Below are positions 30,927 to 40,292 of a stretch of DNA of 47,103 nt, piece after piece. Position 1 is the first letter of the stretch; each line of letters opens with the position of its first letter. The position numbers and the translations under genes were made by a program. Below the pieces are notes generated by a model that saw nothing but the letters and a program-made list of their open reading frames with translations, had not been told where the DNA came from and did not search any database. This stretch comes from an uncultured Christensenella sp. (GTDB lineage: Bacteria > Bacillota > Clostridia > Christensenellales > Borkfalkiaceae), in assembly GCA_910585235.1 (NCBI GenBank), contig CAJUCM010000008.1, positions 9,678 to 56,780 on the forward strand, given 5' to 3'.

Positions 30927-31616
30927 TTATTTACCGATTTTTCCGAAACGGCGCTCCCGCTCCGCATAGGCAACCAACGCTTTATCAAACTCTTTGTCCG
31001 TAAAATCGGGAAACAGTTTCCCTGTAAAATACAGCTCCGCATAAGCCGACTGCCACAACAGAAAATTTGAAAGTCTTACTTCCTTTCCCGTCCTGATGAG
31101 CAAATCGGGATCGGGGATCCCCTCCGTGGAGAGAAGCGCGGAGAAACTCTCCTCCGTGACCTCCATACCCGCTCTCACTGCGGAATTGACGGCGGACAGG
31201 ATCTCCTGCCGCGCGCCGTAGGCAATCGCAAGAACGAGCGTTCCGCGCGCGCCGCCCTTCGTCTCTTCTTCGCCGCGCCCGATGACCTCGCGCACGTCGT
31301 CGGGAAGTAATTGCAGATTCCCGATCACGCGGAGCGAGATCTTCTTCTCTTTCAGCGTCTCAACGTTCTTCGTAAAATATTCGCGGAACAACCCGAAGAG
31401 GGCGTCGAGTTCCTCCTGCGGGCGGTTGAGATTTTCCGTCGAAAGCGCATAGAGCGTACACCACTCCACTCCGCAATCGAAGATATGCTCGGAGAGCGAA
31501 ATCATGCGCTTCATGCCGGCGCGGTGTCCCGCACTGCGGGGAAGCAAACGGTTTTTCGCCCACCTGCCGTTGCCGTCCATAATAACGGCGACGTGTTTCG
31601 GGATCCGCTTCTCCAT
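30927..31616 (-). CDS. uppS: Isoprenyl transferase (undecaprenyl diphosphate synthase)
   Basis: Builds the C55 carrier lipid for peptidoglycan from FPP and IPP. The 229-residue protein has the catalytic VAVIMDGNGRWAKNR, the substrate region AGHRAGMK, and RTGKEVRLSNFLLWQSAYAE. The ATG at 31616 shares a base with the frr stop (TAATG), so the two are translationally coupled. Confidence 0.97.
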   Translation of the reverse strand: MEKRIPKHVAVIMDGNGRWAKNRLLPRSAGHRAGMKRMISLSEHIFDCGVEWCTLYALSTENLNRPQEELDALFGLFREYFTKNVETLKEKKISLRVIGNLQLLPDDVREVIGRGEEETKGGARGTLVLAIAYGARQEILSAVNSAVRAGMEVTEESFSALLSTEGIPDPDLLIRTGKEVRLSNFLLWQSAYAELYFTGKLFPDFTDKEFDKALVAYAERERRFGKIGK

Positions 31617-32188
31617 TAAATCGTCAGAAGCTCCTTTTCTTTCGCGGCAACGGTTTTATCGACCGCCTCCACGCTCTTAGCAATGCTCTCTTCGATGTCG
31701 GACTCGAAGTTTTTCGCTTCGTCCTCGGAAATTTCCTTTCCGTTTTTGAGTTTTTTCACGCCTTCCATCGCCTCTCTGCGGTTGTTGCGGACGGCGATCT
31801 TCGCATCCTCGCCCATGCGTTTGACCTGCTTGACGAGCTCTTTTCTGCGTTCCTCCGTAAGTTCGGGGAACACAAGGCGGATCACGTTTCCGTCGTTCGT
31901 GGGCGTAATGCCGATATTGGAAGCGAGAATGGCTTTTTCGATCGCTTTGAGAAGGGACTTATCCCACGGGCTGACGACAAGGCACCTTGCGTCCGCCGCG
32001 GAGACGTTGCCGAGCTGGTTCAAAGGACTCATGCCGCCGTACGCTTCCACCTGCAATTTATCGAGAATATGCGGATTCGCGCGCCCCGCACGGATGGACG
32101 AAAATTCCTCTTTGAGTACGTTCAAAGTCTTTTCGAGCTTCTCTTCGAGAACGAGAAAAATTTCCTCTGCCTTTTCATTTTCTATCAT
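31616..32188 (-). CDS. frr: Ribosome recycling factor
   Basis: Splits post-termination ribosomes with EF-G. I start at ATG 32188 (190 residues), after a GGGAGG SD; the 115 further codons of open frame upstream are a shadow of pyrH. The body EEFSSIRAGRANPHILDKL, SPLNQLGNVS and LTEERRKELVKQVKRMGEDA is typical. It lies 23 bp after pyrH. Confidence 0.97.
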   Translation of the reverse strand: MIENEKAEEIFLVLEEKLEKTLNVLKEEFSSIRAGRANPHILDKLQVEAYGGMSPLNQLGNVSAADARCLVVSPWDKSLLKAIEKAILASNIGITPTNDGNVIRLVFPELTEERRKELVKQVKRMGEDAKIAVRNNRREAMEGVKKLKNGKEISEDEAKNFESDIEESIAKSVEAVDKTVAAKEKELLTI

Positions 32189-32211
32189 ATTAAGAGCCTC
32201 CCAGCTATTTT

Positions 32212-32919
32212 TTATTTCGTAATGATCGTACCCAGCTTCTCGCCGCAGACGGCGCGGAGAATCGAATCCTTTTCGCCGAGCGCAAACGCTAAAACGGGAA
32301 TATCGTTTTCCGCGCACATAGTCGCCGCGGTCGTATCCATTGCCTTCAATCCCTTGTTCATAATATCGCCGAACGTCAGACGGTCGTATTTTTTCGCATT
32401 CGGATTTTTCGCGGGATCGCTGTCGTAAATGCCGTCCACGTTCTTCGCCATGAGCAAAACGTCCGCTTTGATCTCGCAGGCGCGCTGCGCCGCCGCCGTA
32501 TCCGTCGAGCAGTAAGGATTGCCCGTTCCGCACGCCATAATGACGATCCTCTTCTTTTCAAAGTGGTGCAACGCCTTTCTCAGAACGTACGGTTCGGCAA
32601 GCGACACCATGTTGAGCGCGGTCTGCACGCGGGTGGGAATGCCCTTCTGTTCGATCGCGTCCATCATGGCAAGGGAATTCATGACGGTTGCAAGCATTCC
32701 CATGTGATCGGCGGTCGTTCGGTCCATCTGCGTACCCTGCCTGCCCCGCCAGAAGTTTCCTCCGCCGATGACGAGCGCGATCTCCACGCCCATATCGTGT
32801 ACTTTGACGAGCTGATCGACGACTTCGGAGATCACGCTCTCGTTGAGTCCGAATTTCTGATCGCCCGCAAGCGCTTCGCCCGATAGTTTCAAAAGAATCC
32901 GTTTGTACTTAGGTACCAT
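32212..32919 (-). CDS. pyrH: UMP kinase
   Basis: Phosphorylates UMP to UDP. I start at ATG 32919 (235 residues: MVPKYKRILLKLSGEALAGD), where homologues begin; the frame extends 20 codons upstream. The amino-acid-kinase fold motifs LKLSGEAL, VIGGGNFWRG, and GTGNPYCSTDTAA are present. It is the first gene of the frr-uppS-cdsA-dxr-rseP operon and has its own promoter. Confidence 0.97.
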   Translation of the reverse strand: MVPKYKRILLKLSGEALAGDQKFGLNESVISEVVDQLVKVHDMGVEIALVIGGGNFWRGRQGTQMDRTTADHMGMLATVMNSLAMMDAIEQKGIPTRVQTALNMVSLAEPYVLRKALHHFEKKRIVIMACGTGNPYCSTDTAAAQRACEIKADVLLMAKNVDGIYDSDPAKNPNAKKYDRLTFGDIMNKGLKAMDTTAATMCAENDIPVLAFALGEKDSILRAVCGEKLGTIITK

Positions 32920-32950
32920 AACGCAACCCCCGCAATATCCGATTTTATTC

Positions 32951-32979
32951 AGTATAACATACCTGAAAGAAAAAATCAA
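32951..32979 (-). promoter_or_regulatory. Sigma-A promoter of the pyrH operon
   Basis: Minus-strand TTGATT (32974-32979), 17 bp, TATACT (32951-32956). Confidence 0.75.
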
Positions 32980-33033
32980 GAGTTCGCGCTCATTCGCAGA
33001 AATTTCACACGCACCGAAATTTCTCCACGCAAT

Positions 33034-33291
33034 TCAGTTTTTTAACTGTTTGTGAAATTCTTTGAGATCGGCTTTGGTTTCTTCGGATAGGCGGTTGTAA
33101 TCGACGTGATCGACCGCGCCCTGCAAAACGTATAAAAACACCAGACAAATATCGGGATACCGTTCTTTTAGTCTTACGAACGCCTCTTTACTGCCGACCG
33201 CGATCAACTCTTCCGCAGAATCGATACCGACGGATTTTAACTTTCTCGCCATTTCCGCGCCGATATTTTTCAGCGCCGTCAATTCGCTCAT
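33034..33291 (-). CDS. TfoX C-terminal domain protein
   Basis: I start at ATG 33291 (85 residues, MSELTALKNIG) because GGAGG lies 8 nt before it. The sequence has the TfoX-C pattern: a helix-hairpin-helix-like LTALKNIGAEMARKLKSVGI, EELIAVGSKEAFVRLKE and a final helical stretch. Full TfoX/Sxy proteins act in competence, but single C-domain proteins like this are common and of unknown function. It lies between the tsf terminator and the pyrH promoter. Confidence 0.85.
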   Translation of the reverse strand: MSELTALKNIGAEMARKLKSVGIDSAEELIAVGSKEAFVRLKERYPDICLVFLYVLQGAVDHVDYNRLSEETKADLKEFHKQLKN

Positions 33292-33316
33292 TCGCTTCGC
33301 CTCCGCCAAAACAAAA

Positions 33317-33353
33317 TAAGCTCACCGCCTTGTCCCAAGGTAAAGTGAGCTTA
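33317..33353 (-). terminator. Terminator of rpsB-tsf
   Basis: TAAGCTCAC and GTGAGCTTA form the outer stem and CCTTG/CAAGG the inner stem. On the minus strand TTTTGTTTT follows a few bases later. Confidence 0.7.
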
Positions 33354-33375
33354 CGCCGATTATCCGAGAAGATTT

Positions 33376-34266
33376 TTACTTCTTCATTGCCGCGACCTGC
33401 TTGTTGACTTCTTCCTGCAAGTCCTCGCTCTTCTTTTCGATCCCCTGTCCCATGACGAAGAAACAGAAACGGTTGAGTTTGAGGTTCTTGCCGAGAAGCT
33501 GTGCGATCGTCACTTTGTCGTCTTTGACGAACTTCTGATCGAGCAGGCAGTTCTCTTCGTAATACTTCTTGATCTTGCCGAGAACGATCTTCTCCGCGAT
33601 CGCCTGAGGTTTACCCTCGTTCATGACTTCCTGCGTCAAAATCGCCTTTTCCTTTTCAAGCGCTTCCGCGGAAACTTCGTCTGCGGAAAGGTAAGCGGGT
33701 TTCGAGAACGCCGTGTGAAGCGCAACGTTGTGCGCGATCTCTTTATTCTCCGCATTCTCGGTTCCGTTGAAATCGAGCATAACGCCCATCGTACCGCCCA
33801 TGTGGATATACGTTTCGATAAATCCGTCGGTCTCGTAGAGCGCAAAACGGCGCACGGAAATCTTTTCACCGATGATCGCCGTCGCTTCCTGCACGAACGT
33901 TGCAACCGTCTTTCCGCCCATGTCGCTTGCAAGGAGCGCGTCCACGTCCGCAGGGTTCGCTTTGAGCGCCTGCTTTGCAATGTCGTTTACAAGTTCTTTG
34001 AATTTATCGCCCTTTGCAACAAAGTCGCTCTCGCAGTTGACTTCGAGAAGAACGGCTTTCTTGCCCTCGACGAGCGCGTAAACAAGTCCTTCCGCCGCCA
34101 CTTTCTGGGCGCGCTTTGCGGCTTTGGCAATGCCGCGTTCGCGGAGAAGATCCCCCGCCTTTTCCATATCGCCGTCGGCATCGATGAGCGCCTTTTTGCA
34201 GTCCATCATGCCTGCGCCCGTCTTTTCGCGGAGCGCCATAACGTCTTTTGCCGTAAATGCAGCCAT
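33376..34266 (-). CDS. tsf: Translation elongation factor Ts
   Basis: Exchanges GDP for GTP on EF-Tu. The 296-residue length is normal. The N-terminal VMALREKTGAGMMDCKKAL, then RERGIAKAAKRAQKVAAEG and NCESDFVAK, are diagnostic. It follows rpsB by 49 bp with its own SD, in the usual rpsB-tsf order. Confidence 0.98.
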   Translation of the reverse strand: MAAFTAKDVMALREKTGAGMMDCKKALIDADGDMEKAGDLLRERGIAKAAKRAQKVAAEGLVYALVEGKKAVLLEVNCESDFVAKGDKFKELVNDIAKQALKANPADVDALLASDMGGKTVATFVQEATAIIGEKISVRRFALYETDGFIETYIHMGGTMGVMLDFNGTENAENKEIAHNVALHTAFSKPAYLSADEVSAEALEKEKAILTQEVMNEGKPQAIAEKIVLGKIKKYYEENCLLDQKFVKDDKVTIAQLLGKNLKLNRFCFFVMGQGIEKKSEDLQEEVNKQVAAMKK

Positions 34267-34315
34267 AATATATACCTCTTTATTTATTCACAGAATTTGC
34301 GTGCGGAAAAGGAAA

Positions 34316-35062
34316 TCATTCCTCAGCCGCGACGGGTGCCTCTTCCTCTTGCGCTTCCTCGCCTTCGAGTACGGGAGTTACGCCCTCTGTCGCCTCGATG
34401 ACCGCGTTGGCGATCACGGACGAAATGAGCTTGATCGCGCGGATCGCGTCGTCGTTGCCGGGGATCACATAGTCAATGAGATCGGGATCGCAGTTCGTAT
34501 CGGTGATCGCAACGATCGGAATGTTCAGTTTGCGCGCTTCGCTGACCGCAATGTCCTCGCTGTGGGGATCGACAACGAAGAGAAGTCCGGGCATACCGCG
34601 CATATTCTTGATGCCGCCGAGATTCTCTTGGAGTTTCGTCATCTCTTTTTTGAGACCGAGAACTTCTTTTTTGGGAAGGAGCTCGAACTCGCCGTTTTGC
34701 TCCATTCTTTCGAGCTTTTCAAGATAGTCGATCCTGCCGCGGATCGTTTTGAAGTTGGTGAGCGTACCGCCGAGCCAGCGGGAGTTGATGTAGTACTGCC
34801 CGCAGCGTTCCGCCTCCTCTTTGATCGCGTCCTGCGCCTGCTTTTTCGTGCCGACGAAGAGAACGCTCTTGCCCGCCTTCACCGATTCGCATACGAACGT
34901 GTAAGCCTCTTCGATGAGCTTCGCGGTCATCTCCAAGTCGATGATGTGAATGTCGTGACGCGCCGCGAAGATGTACTTCTTCATTTTGGGATTCCACTTT
35001 CTCGTCTGGTGACCGAAGTGCACGCCCGCTTCGAGAAGCTGTTTCATAGAAATAACTGCCAT
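34316..35062 (-). CDS. rpsB: 30S ribosomal protein S2
   Basis: The 248-residue protein has MKQLLEAGVHFGHQTRKWNP, the diagnostic start, plus RWLGGTLTNFKTI and IPIVAITDTNCDPDLIDYVI. The tail is acidic (EEAQEEEAPVAAEE), as in many S2 proteins. A GGAGG SD precedes ATG 35062. The ~105-nt leader from the promoter at 35174-35203 could carry a ribosomal-protein autoregulatory site, but I identify no known motif. Confidence 0.98.
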   Translation of the reverse strand: MAVISMKQLLEAGVHFGHQTRKWNPKMKKYIFAARHDIHIIDLEMTAKLIEEAYTFVCESVKAGKSVLFVGTKKQAQDAIKEEAERCGQYYINSRWLGGTLTNFKTIRGRIDYLEKLERMEQNGEFELLPKKEVLGLKKEMTKLQENLGGIKNMRGMPGLLFVVDPHSEDIAVSEARKLNIPIVAITDTNCDPDLIDYVIPGNDDAIRAIKLISSVIANAVIEATEGVTPVLEGEEAQEEEAPVAAEE

Positions 35063-35173
35063 AATTCCTCCGTTTTACCTCCCCTCTTCCGCGTTGTTCC
35101 GCCCGTTATCCGCATGAAAGATTTACGGACACGGAGGGCGGCGCCTCAAAGGGTGCGTATTTACAGCGTTCAA

Positions 35174-35203
35174 ATTATAACATAAACCGCCCGCCCTTGG
35201 CAA
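35174..35203 (-). promoter_or_regulatory. Promoter of rpsB-tsf
   Basis: Minus-strand TTGCCA (35198-35203), 18 bp, TATAAT (35174-35179). Start near 35167. Confidence 0.7.
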
Positions 35204-35260
35204 GCGATTTATTCATAACAACGATAAGATTTTTAATTTTATGACGGGAAATTATGCGCC

Positions 35261-35845
35261 TTACTTATTTATGCCCGTTCCTACAAGAATTTCCGAAATT
35301 TTTGCAAGCAACTTGTCTTTCCCGTCGCCCGTAAGTCCCGACACCGGAATGACGTTATCAACGCCGAGTCCGTAGGCGTTTGCGACCGAGCGGACGCGCT
35401 CGTTCCGTTTCATGCGGGAGAGTTTATCGCTCTTCGTCGCGATCACCGTAAAGGGCAGAATGTAATAATTCAGATAGGTTATCATCTGCATATCGTCCGC
35501 GGACGGATCACGGCGAATATCGCCGAGCAGAAAGACGTGAGAAATTTCCTCTTTCCGCGCAAAGAACGCGTCGAGCGTTTTGCCCCACTTTTCCTGTTCG
35601 GACTTTGAGACCGCGGCGTAGCCGTAGCCGGGAAGGTCTGCGAGAATGAACGTACCGAAATCGAAATAGTTCACAAGGCGGGTGCGCCCCGGTTCGGAGC
35701 TGGTCTTTGCCAGCCGTTTCTGCCCCGCAAGCAGATTGATGAGCGTGCTTTTGCCCGAATTGGATTTGCCCGCGATCGCGATCATGGGTTTATCGGGACT
35801 TATAAACTGCGCCGCCGTCGCGGCGGAAGTGATAAATTCAGCCAT
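35261..35845 (-). CDS. engB: Ribosome biogenesis GTP-binding protein EngB/YsxC
   Basis: GTPase needed for late 50S assembly. I choose ATG 35845 (194 residues), which overlaps the lon stop by 8 bp and follows GAGG; the frame extends to a TTG at 35857. G1 is GKSNSGKS, the switch region EPGRTRLVNYF, G3 DLPGYGY and G4 TKSDK. The lon-engB order is common in Firmicutes. Confidence 0.96.
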   Translation of the reverse strand: MAEFITSAATAAQFISPDKPMIAIAGKSNSGKSTLINLLAGQKRLAKTSSEPGRTRLVNYFDFGTFILADLPGYGYAAVSKSEQEKWGKTLDAFFARKEEISHVFLLGDIRRDPSADDMQMITYLNYYILPFTVIATKSDKLSRMKRNERVRSVANAYGLGVDNVIPVSGLTGDGKDKLLAKISEILVGTGINK

Positions 35846-38189
35846 TCCGATCCTCAACGACGAGCGCGAACACTTCGTCGATCTTCTTCACGCAGGTGAA
35901 CTGCAATTTTCCCCTCACGTTTTCGGGGATCTCTTCGAGGTCTTTTCGGTTCTCTTCGGGGATAACGATATGAGCGATCCCCGCGCGGTCGGCGGCAAGC
36001 GCCTTTTCTTTGAGACCGCCGATGGGCAAAACGTCGCCCCGCAGCGTGATCTCTCCCGTCATTGCAACGTCGCCCCTTGCATACCGCCCCGTCAGCGCGG
36101 AGAGAATGGCGCACGCCATGGTGATGCCCGCGCTCGGTCCGTCCTTGGGGGTCGCGCCCGCAGGAAAATGGATATGAATATCCTTTGTTTCAAAATCGCC
36201 CGCGGCAATGCCGTACCTTTCCGCATTGGCGCGCAGATAGCTCAGCGCGGTGCGCGCCGACTCTTTCATGACGTCGCCGAGCTGTCCCGTCAAAAGGATC
36301 TCGCCCTTGCCCGCGAACGTGCAGACTTCTACGTCGAGCGTCGTACCGCCGACCGCCGTCCAGGCAAGCCCCGTGACCGCGCCGACGCGCTTTTTGAGCG
36401 CCTGTTTGTTGCGGATATACCGCTTTGCGCCGAGGAAATCTTCGAGCGTTTTATTCGTGACGGTTATTTTCTTTTCCGCCTCGTTTTTGGCGATGCGGAC
36501 GGCGGCTTTGCGGCAAACCGCACCGATCTCGCGTTCCAGAGAACGCACGCCCGCTTCCCGCGTGTAGCCGTCGATGATTTCCGAAACCGCCCCGTCCGAG
36601 ATCGCGAGCTGTTTTTTATTCAGACCGTTCGCTTTGAGTTGTTTGGGAACGAGATAGCGCTTTGCGATCTCCTCTTTCTCCTGCGGCGTATAGCCCGAAA
36701 GCTCGATAATCTCCATTCTGTCGCGCAGGGGCGCGGGAATGGTGTCGAGCGTGTTCGCCGTCGCAATGAACATGACCTCGGATAGATCGTAAGGCACTTC
36801 GAGATAGCGGTCGCGGAAGGTGGAATTCTGTTCGGGATCGAGCACTTCCAAAAGCGCGCTGGCGGGATCGCCGCGCAAGTCGGAGGATATTTTATCGATC
36901 TCGTCCAAGAGAAATACGGGATTGCTCGAACCCGCGTTCTTCAATTCATAGAGAATGCGCCCCGGCATGGAACCGATATAGGTGCGCCTGTGCCCGCGTA
37001 TCTCCGCCTCGTCTTTCAGCCCGCCGAGGCTCATGCGGACGAATTTGCGGTTGAATGCGCGCGCGACGGATTTTGCAATGCTCGTCTTGCCCACGCCGGG
37101 GGGACCGACGAGGCAAAGAATAGGCGACTTCAAAGACTTCGTTAAAAGATAGACGGCAAGGTATTCCACCACCCGTTCCTTGACCTTTTCCAAGCCGTAG
37201 TGATCCTCATTTAGAACGCGCTCGACCTCGTTGAGATCGGCGTCGTCCGTCGTCTTTGTTCCCCAGGGGAGATCGAGGATCCAGTCGAGGTAATTCCTCA
37301 GAACGGTATATTCGGGGGAGGACGTACTCATTTTTTCCATGCGGTTGAGTTCGGAGACCGCCTTTGCCTCCACCTCTTCGGGCAGTCCTTTTCCGAGAAT
37401 TTTTTCGCGGAGCAGATCGTTCTCTTCCTCGTTGTCGCCGAGTTCCTTATGGATCGCCTTCATCTGCTCGCGGAGATAGTATTCTTTCTGCGATTTCTCC
37501 ACGCTCTTTTTGACGTCCTCGCCGATCTTGCGCTCCAATTTGGTGATTTCAAGTTCCTCCGCAAGCATGGTCAGAAATCCGTCAAGGCGTTTGGGCAGAT
37601 AATTCTCTTCCAGAATATACTGTTTGAGCGGTTCTTTCATGCGCAGATAGTGCGTCGCGAAATTGATATAGACGTCCGCGTCGCGGATCGTCGCGAGCGT
37701 GGATTCCACTTCTTTTGAAATCCTGCCGTCGTACTCTACGATTTCTTTTACAATATCCTTTGCCGCGCGGAGGCTCGCCTCTTCATACTCGGCGTCCCCG
37801 CCGCGCACGGGAAATATTTCCTCCGTGAGCGTAAAAAAGCAACTGCCGACTTTGCGGTAGCGGATCGCGCGGGCGCGGAAAAGCCCCTCCGCATAGACGC
37901 GTATCCTGTCGCCGGGGAGTCGCGAAATCTGTTTCAGACGGCAGACCGTTCCGACTTCGTAAAAGTCCTCCTCCTGCAAGCGATCCTTTTTGGCATCCCT
38001 CTGCATGACGAGAAAAACGTAATTATCCCCTTTCTCCGCAAGATTGGTTGCGGCAACGCTCATATCGCGCCCCACGTCGAAGGAGACGCTTGCGCCCGGA
38101 AAAATCACCTGCGCGCGCATGGGGATCACGGGCAGTTCTTTGGATGCGATTTCGATTCTGCTCTCTTTTACGGAAGTGGTAATTCTCAT
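35838..38189 (-). CDS. lon: ATP-dependent protease Lon
   Basis: Cytoplasmic AAA+ serine protease that degrades misfolded and regulatory proteins. The 783-residue protein has the N-terminal LON substrate domain (LPVIPMRAQVIFPGASVSF), the AAA+ module with Walker A GPPGVGKTS and the LLDEIDK Walker B, and the protease domain with the dyad S686 (DGPSAG) and K729 (GGLKEK). A sigma-A promoter lies upstream. I saw no heat-shock CIRCE element. Confidence 0.98.
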   Translation of the reverse strand: MRITTSVKESRIEIASKELPVIPMRAQVIFPGASVSFDVGRDMSVAATNLAEKGDNYVFLVMQRDAKKDRLQEEDFYEVGTVCRLKQISRLPGDRIRVYAEGLFRARAIRYRKVGSCFFTLTEEIFPVRGGDAEYEEASLRAAKDIVKEIVEYDGRISKEVESTLATIRDADVYINFATHYLRMKEPLKQYILEENYLPKRLDGFLTMLAEELEITKLERKIGEDVKKSVEKSQKEYYLREQMKAIHKELGDNEEENDLLREKILGKGLPEEVEAKAVSELNRMEKMSTSSPEYTVLRNYLDWILDLPWGTKTTDDADLNEVERVLNEDHYGLEKVKERVVEYLAVYLLTKSLKSPILCLVGPPGVGKTSIAKSVARAFNRKFVRMSLGGLKDEAEIRGHRRTYIGSMPGRILYELKNAGSSNPVFLLDEIDKISSDLRGDPASALLEVLDPEQNSTFRDRYLEVPYDLSEVMFIATANTLDTIPAPLRDRMEIIELSGYTPQEKEEIAKRYLVPKQLKANGLNKKQLAISDGAVSEIIDGYTREAGVRSLEREIGAVCRKAAVRIAKNEAEKKITVTNKTLEDFLGAKRYIRNKQALKKRVGAVTGLAWTAVGGTTLDVEVCTFAGKGEILLTGQLGDVMKESARTALSYLRANAERYGIAAGDFETKDIHIHFPAGATPKDGPSAGITMACAILSALTGRYARGDVAMTGEITLRGDVLPIGGLKEKALAADRAGIAHIVIPEENRKDLEEIPENVRGKLQFTCVKKIDEVFALVVEDRNG

Positions 38190-38223
38190 GATAACGCTCC
38201 TTGTCCGAAAAAGTTATAATAAT

Positions 38224-38252
38224 ACTATATCACACTTTTACGCATTTTTCAA
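38224..38252 (-). promoter_or_regulatory. Sigma-A promoter of lon-engB
   Basis: Minus-strand TTGAAA (38247-38252), 17 bp, TATAGT (38224-38229). Confidence 0.75.
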
Positions 38253-38271
38253 ACGTTTTCCGTATCCGAAA

Positions 38272-38299
38272 AATCCCCCGCAAGCGTTTGCGGGGGATT
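38272..38299 (-). terminator. Terminator of the V-ATPase operon
   Basis: AATCCCCCGCAA pairs with TTGCGGGGGATT around a short loop, followed on the minus strand by TTTTTC. It lies 8 bp after ntpD. Confidence 0.88.
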
Positions 38300-38307
38300 C
38301 TGTGCTA

Positions 38308-38916
38308 CTATTTAACTTTCATAAGTCTGATGATCGAAGCCCTTTCGTTCTCGTCGAGTTTGCCTTTGATATAGGCGATCGTCTCTTCGAGTTGAGGGAT
38401 CATGACGTATTCGAGCGCGTTCACGCGCCGCTTGTTCCGCTCGATCTCGGCGGCAAGCAGACGCACCGTCTTTTCGACCTCGGCAAGCTCGATCATCTTC
38501 GGGAGAAGCTCCCCCGCCTTTCCGACCGCTCTGTCCGCCTCGCTCGTCATTTCGGGATAGGCGTAGGGCAATCCCTTTCCCGCCTTGCTTCGGATCGTAA
38601 TTTTCGGAACGTCCACCCCCATGATGCAACCCGTTCCGCACTCGGCGGCAACGGACGACACGGGCAGAGAAAACGCCGTTTCGACGCGATAGACGGGCGT
38701 CACGGAACGCGCGACGGAAAAGTCGCGGAGGGTCAGGGAAAGTTCCTGTTCCACTTCCCCGCGAAGCTGCATATTCCGTTTCACAAGCCCCGTGAACTGA
38801 CGGACCATTTCGTCGGACTTATCCTTTAACAGCTTATGTCCGCGCGTCGCCGTCGCAAGCCGCGCTTTGAGCTTTTTCAGCTCCATGCGCGTGGGGTTGA
38901 CGTTGAGTCTCGTCAT
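38308..38916 (-). CDS. ntpD: V-type ATPase subunit D
   Basis: Central rotor shaft of the V1 part. The 202-residue coiled-coil protein starts LNVNPTRMELKKLKARLATA, the standard subunit D beginning, and has the C-terminal helix RRVNALEYVMIPQLEETIAY. It overlaps ntpB by ATGA and is the last gene of the operon. Confidence 0.96.
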   Translation of the reverse strand: MTRLNVNPTRMELKKLKARLATATRGHKLLKDKSDEMVRQFTGLVKRNMQLRGEVEQELSLTLRDFSVARSVTPVYRVETAFSLPVSSVAAECGTGCIMGVDVPKITIRSKAGKGLPYAYPEMTSEADRAVGKAGELLPKMIELAEVEKTVRLLAAEIERNKRRVNALEYVMIPQLEETIAYIKGKLDENERASIIRLMKVK

Positions 38917-40292
38917 TCCTGATTCTCCGCGTGAAAGTATTTATCGAGATATTCCTGACGGATCCGTTTGAGTTCCGATACGGGCAGGATCCGCAAAAGC
39001 TCCCAACCGACGGAGAGCGTCTCTTCGATCGTTCTGTCCTTTTCAAACCCCTGACTAACGTAATTCTTTTCAAACTCTTCCGCAAACTTTGCGTAAAGTT
39101 TATCCGTTTCCGACAAAGCCGCTTCACCCAGGATCGCGGAGAGTTCCTTGCATTCCTTGCCCTTTGCGTACGCCGCGAAGAGCTGGTTCATGGTATCCGC
39201 GTGATCCTCCCGCGTCTTGCCCTTGCCGATCCCCTTGTCTTTGAGACGGGAGAGCGACGGAAGAACGTCGATCGGCGGATTGATCCCCTTTTTGTAGAGA
39301 TCGCGCGAAAGAATGATCTGCCCCTCGGTGATGTATCCCGTAAGGTCGGGAATGGGGTGCGTCTTGTCGTCCTCCGGCATGGTGAGAATGGGGATCTGCG
39401 TAATAGAACCCTGCGCGCCGCGGATCCTGCCCGCGCGCTCGTAGAGGGTCGCAAGGTCGGTATAGAGGTAGCCGGGATAGCCCCTTCTTCCGGGAACTTC
39501 CCTGCGCGCCGCCGAAACTTCTCTGAGCGCCTCCGCATAGTTCGTGATGTCCGTCATGATGACGAGAACGTGCATTCCGCAATCGAACGCAAGATACTCG
39601 GCGCAGGTCAGAGCAAGACGGGGCGTTGCGATACGCTCCACGGCGGGGTCGTTCGCAAGGTTGGTAAAGAGTACCGTCCGCTCGATCGCGCCCGTGCGCT
39701 TGAAGTCTTCGACGAAGTACTGCGATTCCTCGAACGTAATGCCGATCGCGGCAAACACCACGGCAAAGTTACCGCCGCTTCTCACTTTCGCCTGCCGCGC
39801 GATCTGCGCCGCAAGCTCGGCATGCGGAAGTCCGCTCATGGAGAACACGGGGAGCTTCTGCCCTCTGACGAGCGTGTTCAGCCCGTCGATCGCGGAAATG
39901 CCCGTCTGAATAAATTCGTTGGGATAGTCGCGCGCGGCGGGATTGATGGGTTCGCCGTTGATGTCCATTTTCTTTTCGGGAATCACGGGGTCTCCGCCGT
40001 CACGGGGATTGCCCATGCCGTCGAACACCCTGCCCAGCATATCGCGGGAGACGGCAAGCTGTTGGCTGTGTCCCAGAAAGCGGGCGCGCGAATCGGAAAT
40101 CTTCAAGCCCTGCGAACTCTCGAAGAGCTGAACGACCGCCTTGTCGCGATTGACTTCCAGCACCTTTCCGCGCCTTAAATCCCCGTTCGCGCCGATAATA
40201 TCGACGAGTTCGTTATAGGTCACGCCCTCGACGCCGTTCACGACCATGAGGGGTCCCACGGCTTCGGTAATCGTCTTATATTCCTTAAACAT
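38913..40292 (-). CDS. ntpB: V-type ATPase subunit B (non-catalytic)
   Basis: Non-catalytic nucleotide-site subunit of the V1 head (459 residues). It starts with YKTITEAVGPLMVVNGVEGV, contains SGLPHAELAAQIARQA in place of a true P-loop (as in all B subunits), and the signature PGRRGYPGYLYTDLATLYER. It overlaps ntpA by 8 bp and ntpD by 4 bp. Confidence 0.98.
   Translation of the reverse strand: MFKEYKTITEAVGPLMVVNGVEGVTYNELVDIIGANGDLRRGKVLEVNRDKAVVQLFESSQGLKISDSRARFLGHSQQLAVSRDMLGRVFDGMGNPRDGGDPVIPEKKMDINGEPINPAARDYPNEFIQTGISAIDGLNTLVRGQKLPVFSMSGLPHAELAAQIARQAKVRSGGNFAVVFAAIGITFEESQYFVEDFKRTGAIERTVLFTNLANDPAVERIATPRLALTCAEYLAFDCGMHVLVIMTDITNYAEALREVSAARREVPGRRGYPGYLYTDLATLYERAGRIRGAQGSITQIPILTMPEDDKTHPIPDLTGYITEGQIILSRDLYKKGINPPIDVLPSLSRLKDKGIGKGKTREDHADTMNQLFAAYAKGKECKELSAILGEAALSETDKLYAKFAEEFEKNYVSQGFEKDRTIEETLSVGWELLRILPVSELKRIRQEYLDKYFHAENQE

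Noticed and set aside
32188..32533. N-terminal extension of frr
   Set aside because: The extra 115 codons lie inside pyrH in another frame; the ATG at 32188 has a good SD and the family start.
35063..35167. Known ribosomal-protein leader motif before rpsB
   Set aside because: The leader is long enough, but I could not match it to a specific described structure by eye.
38931..40178. 415-codon frame antisense to ntpB
   Set aside because: Antisense shadow; composition mirrors the ntpB codons.
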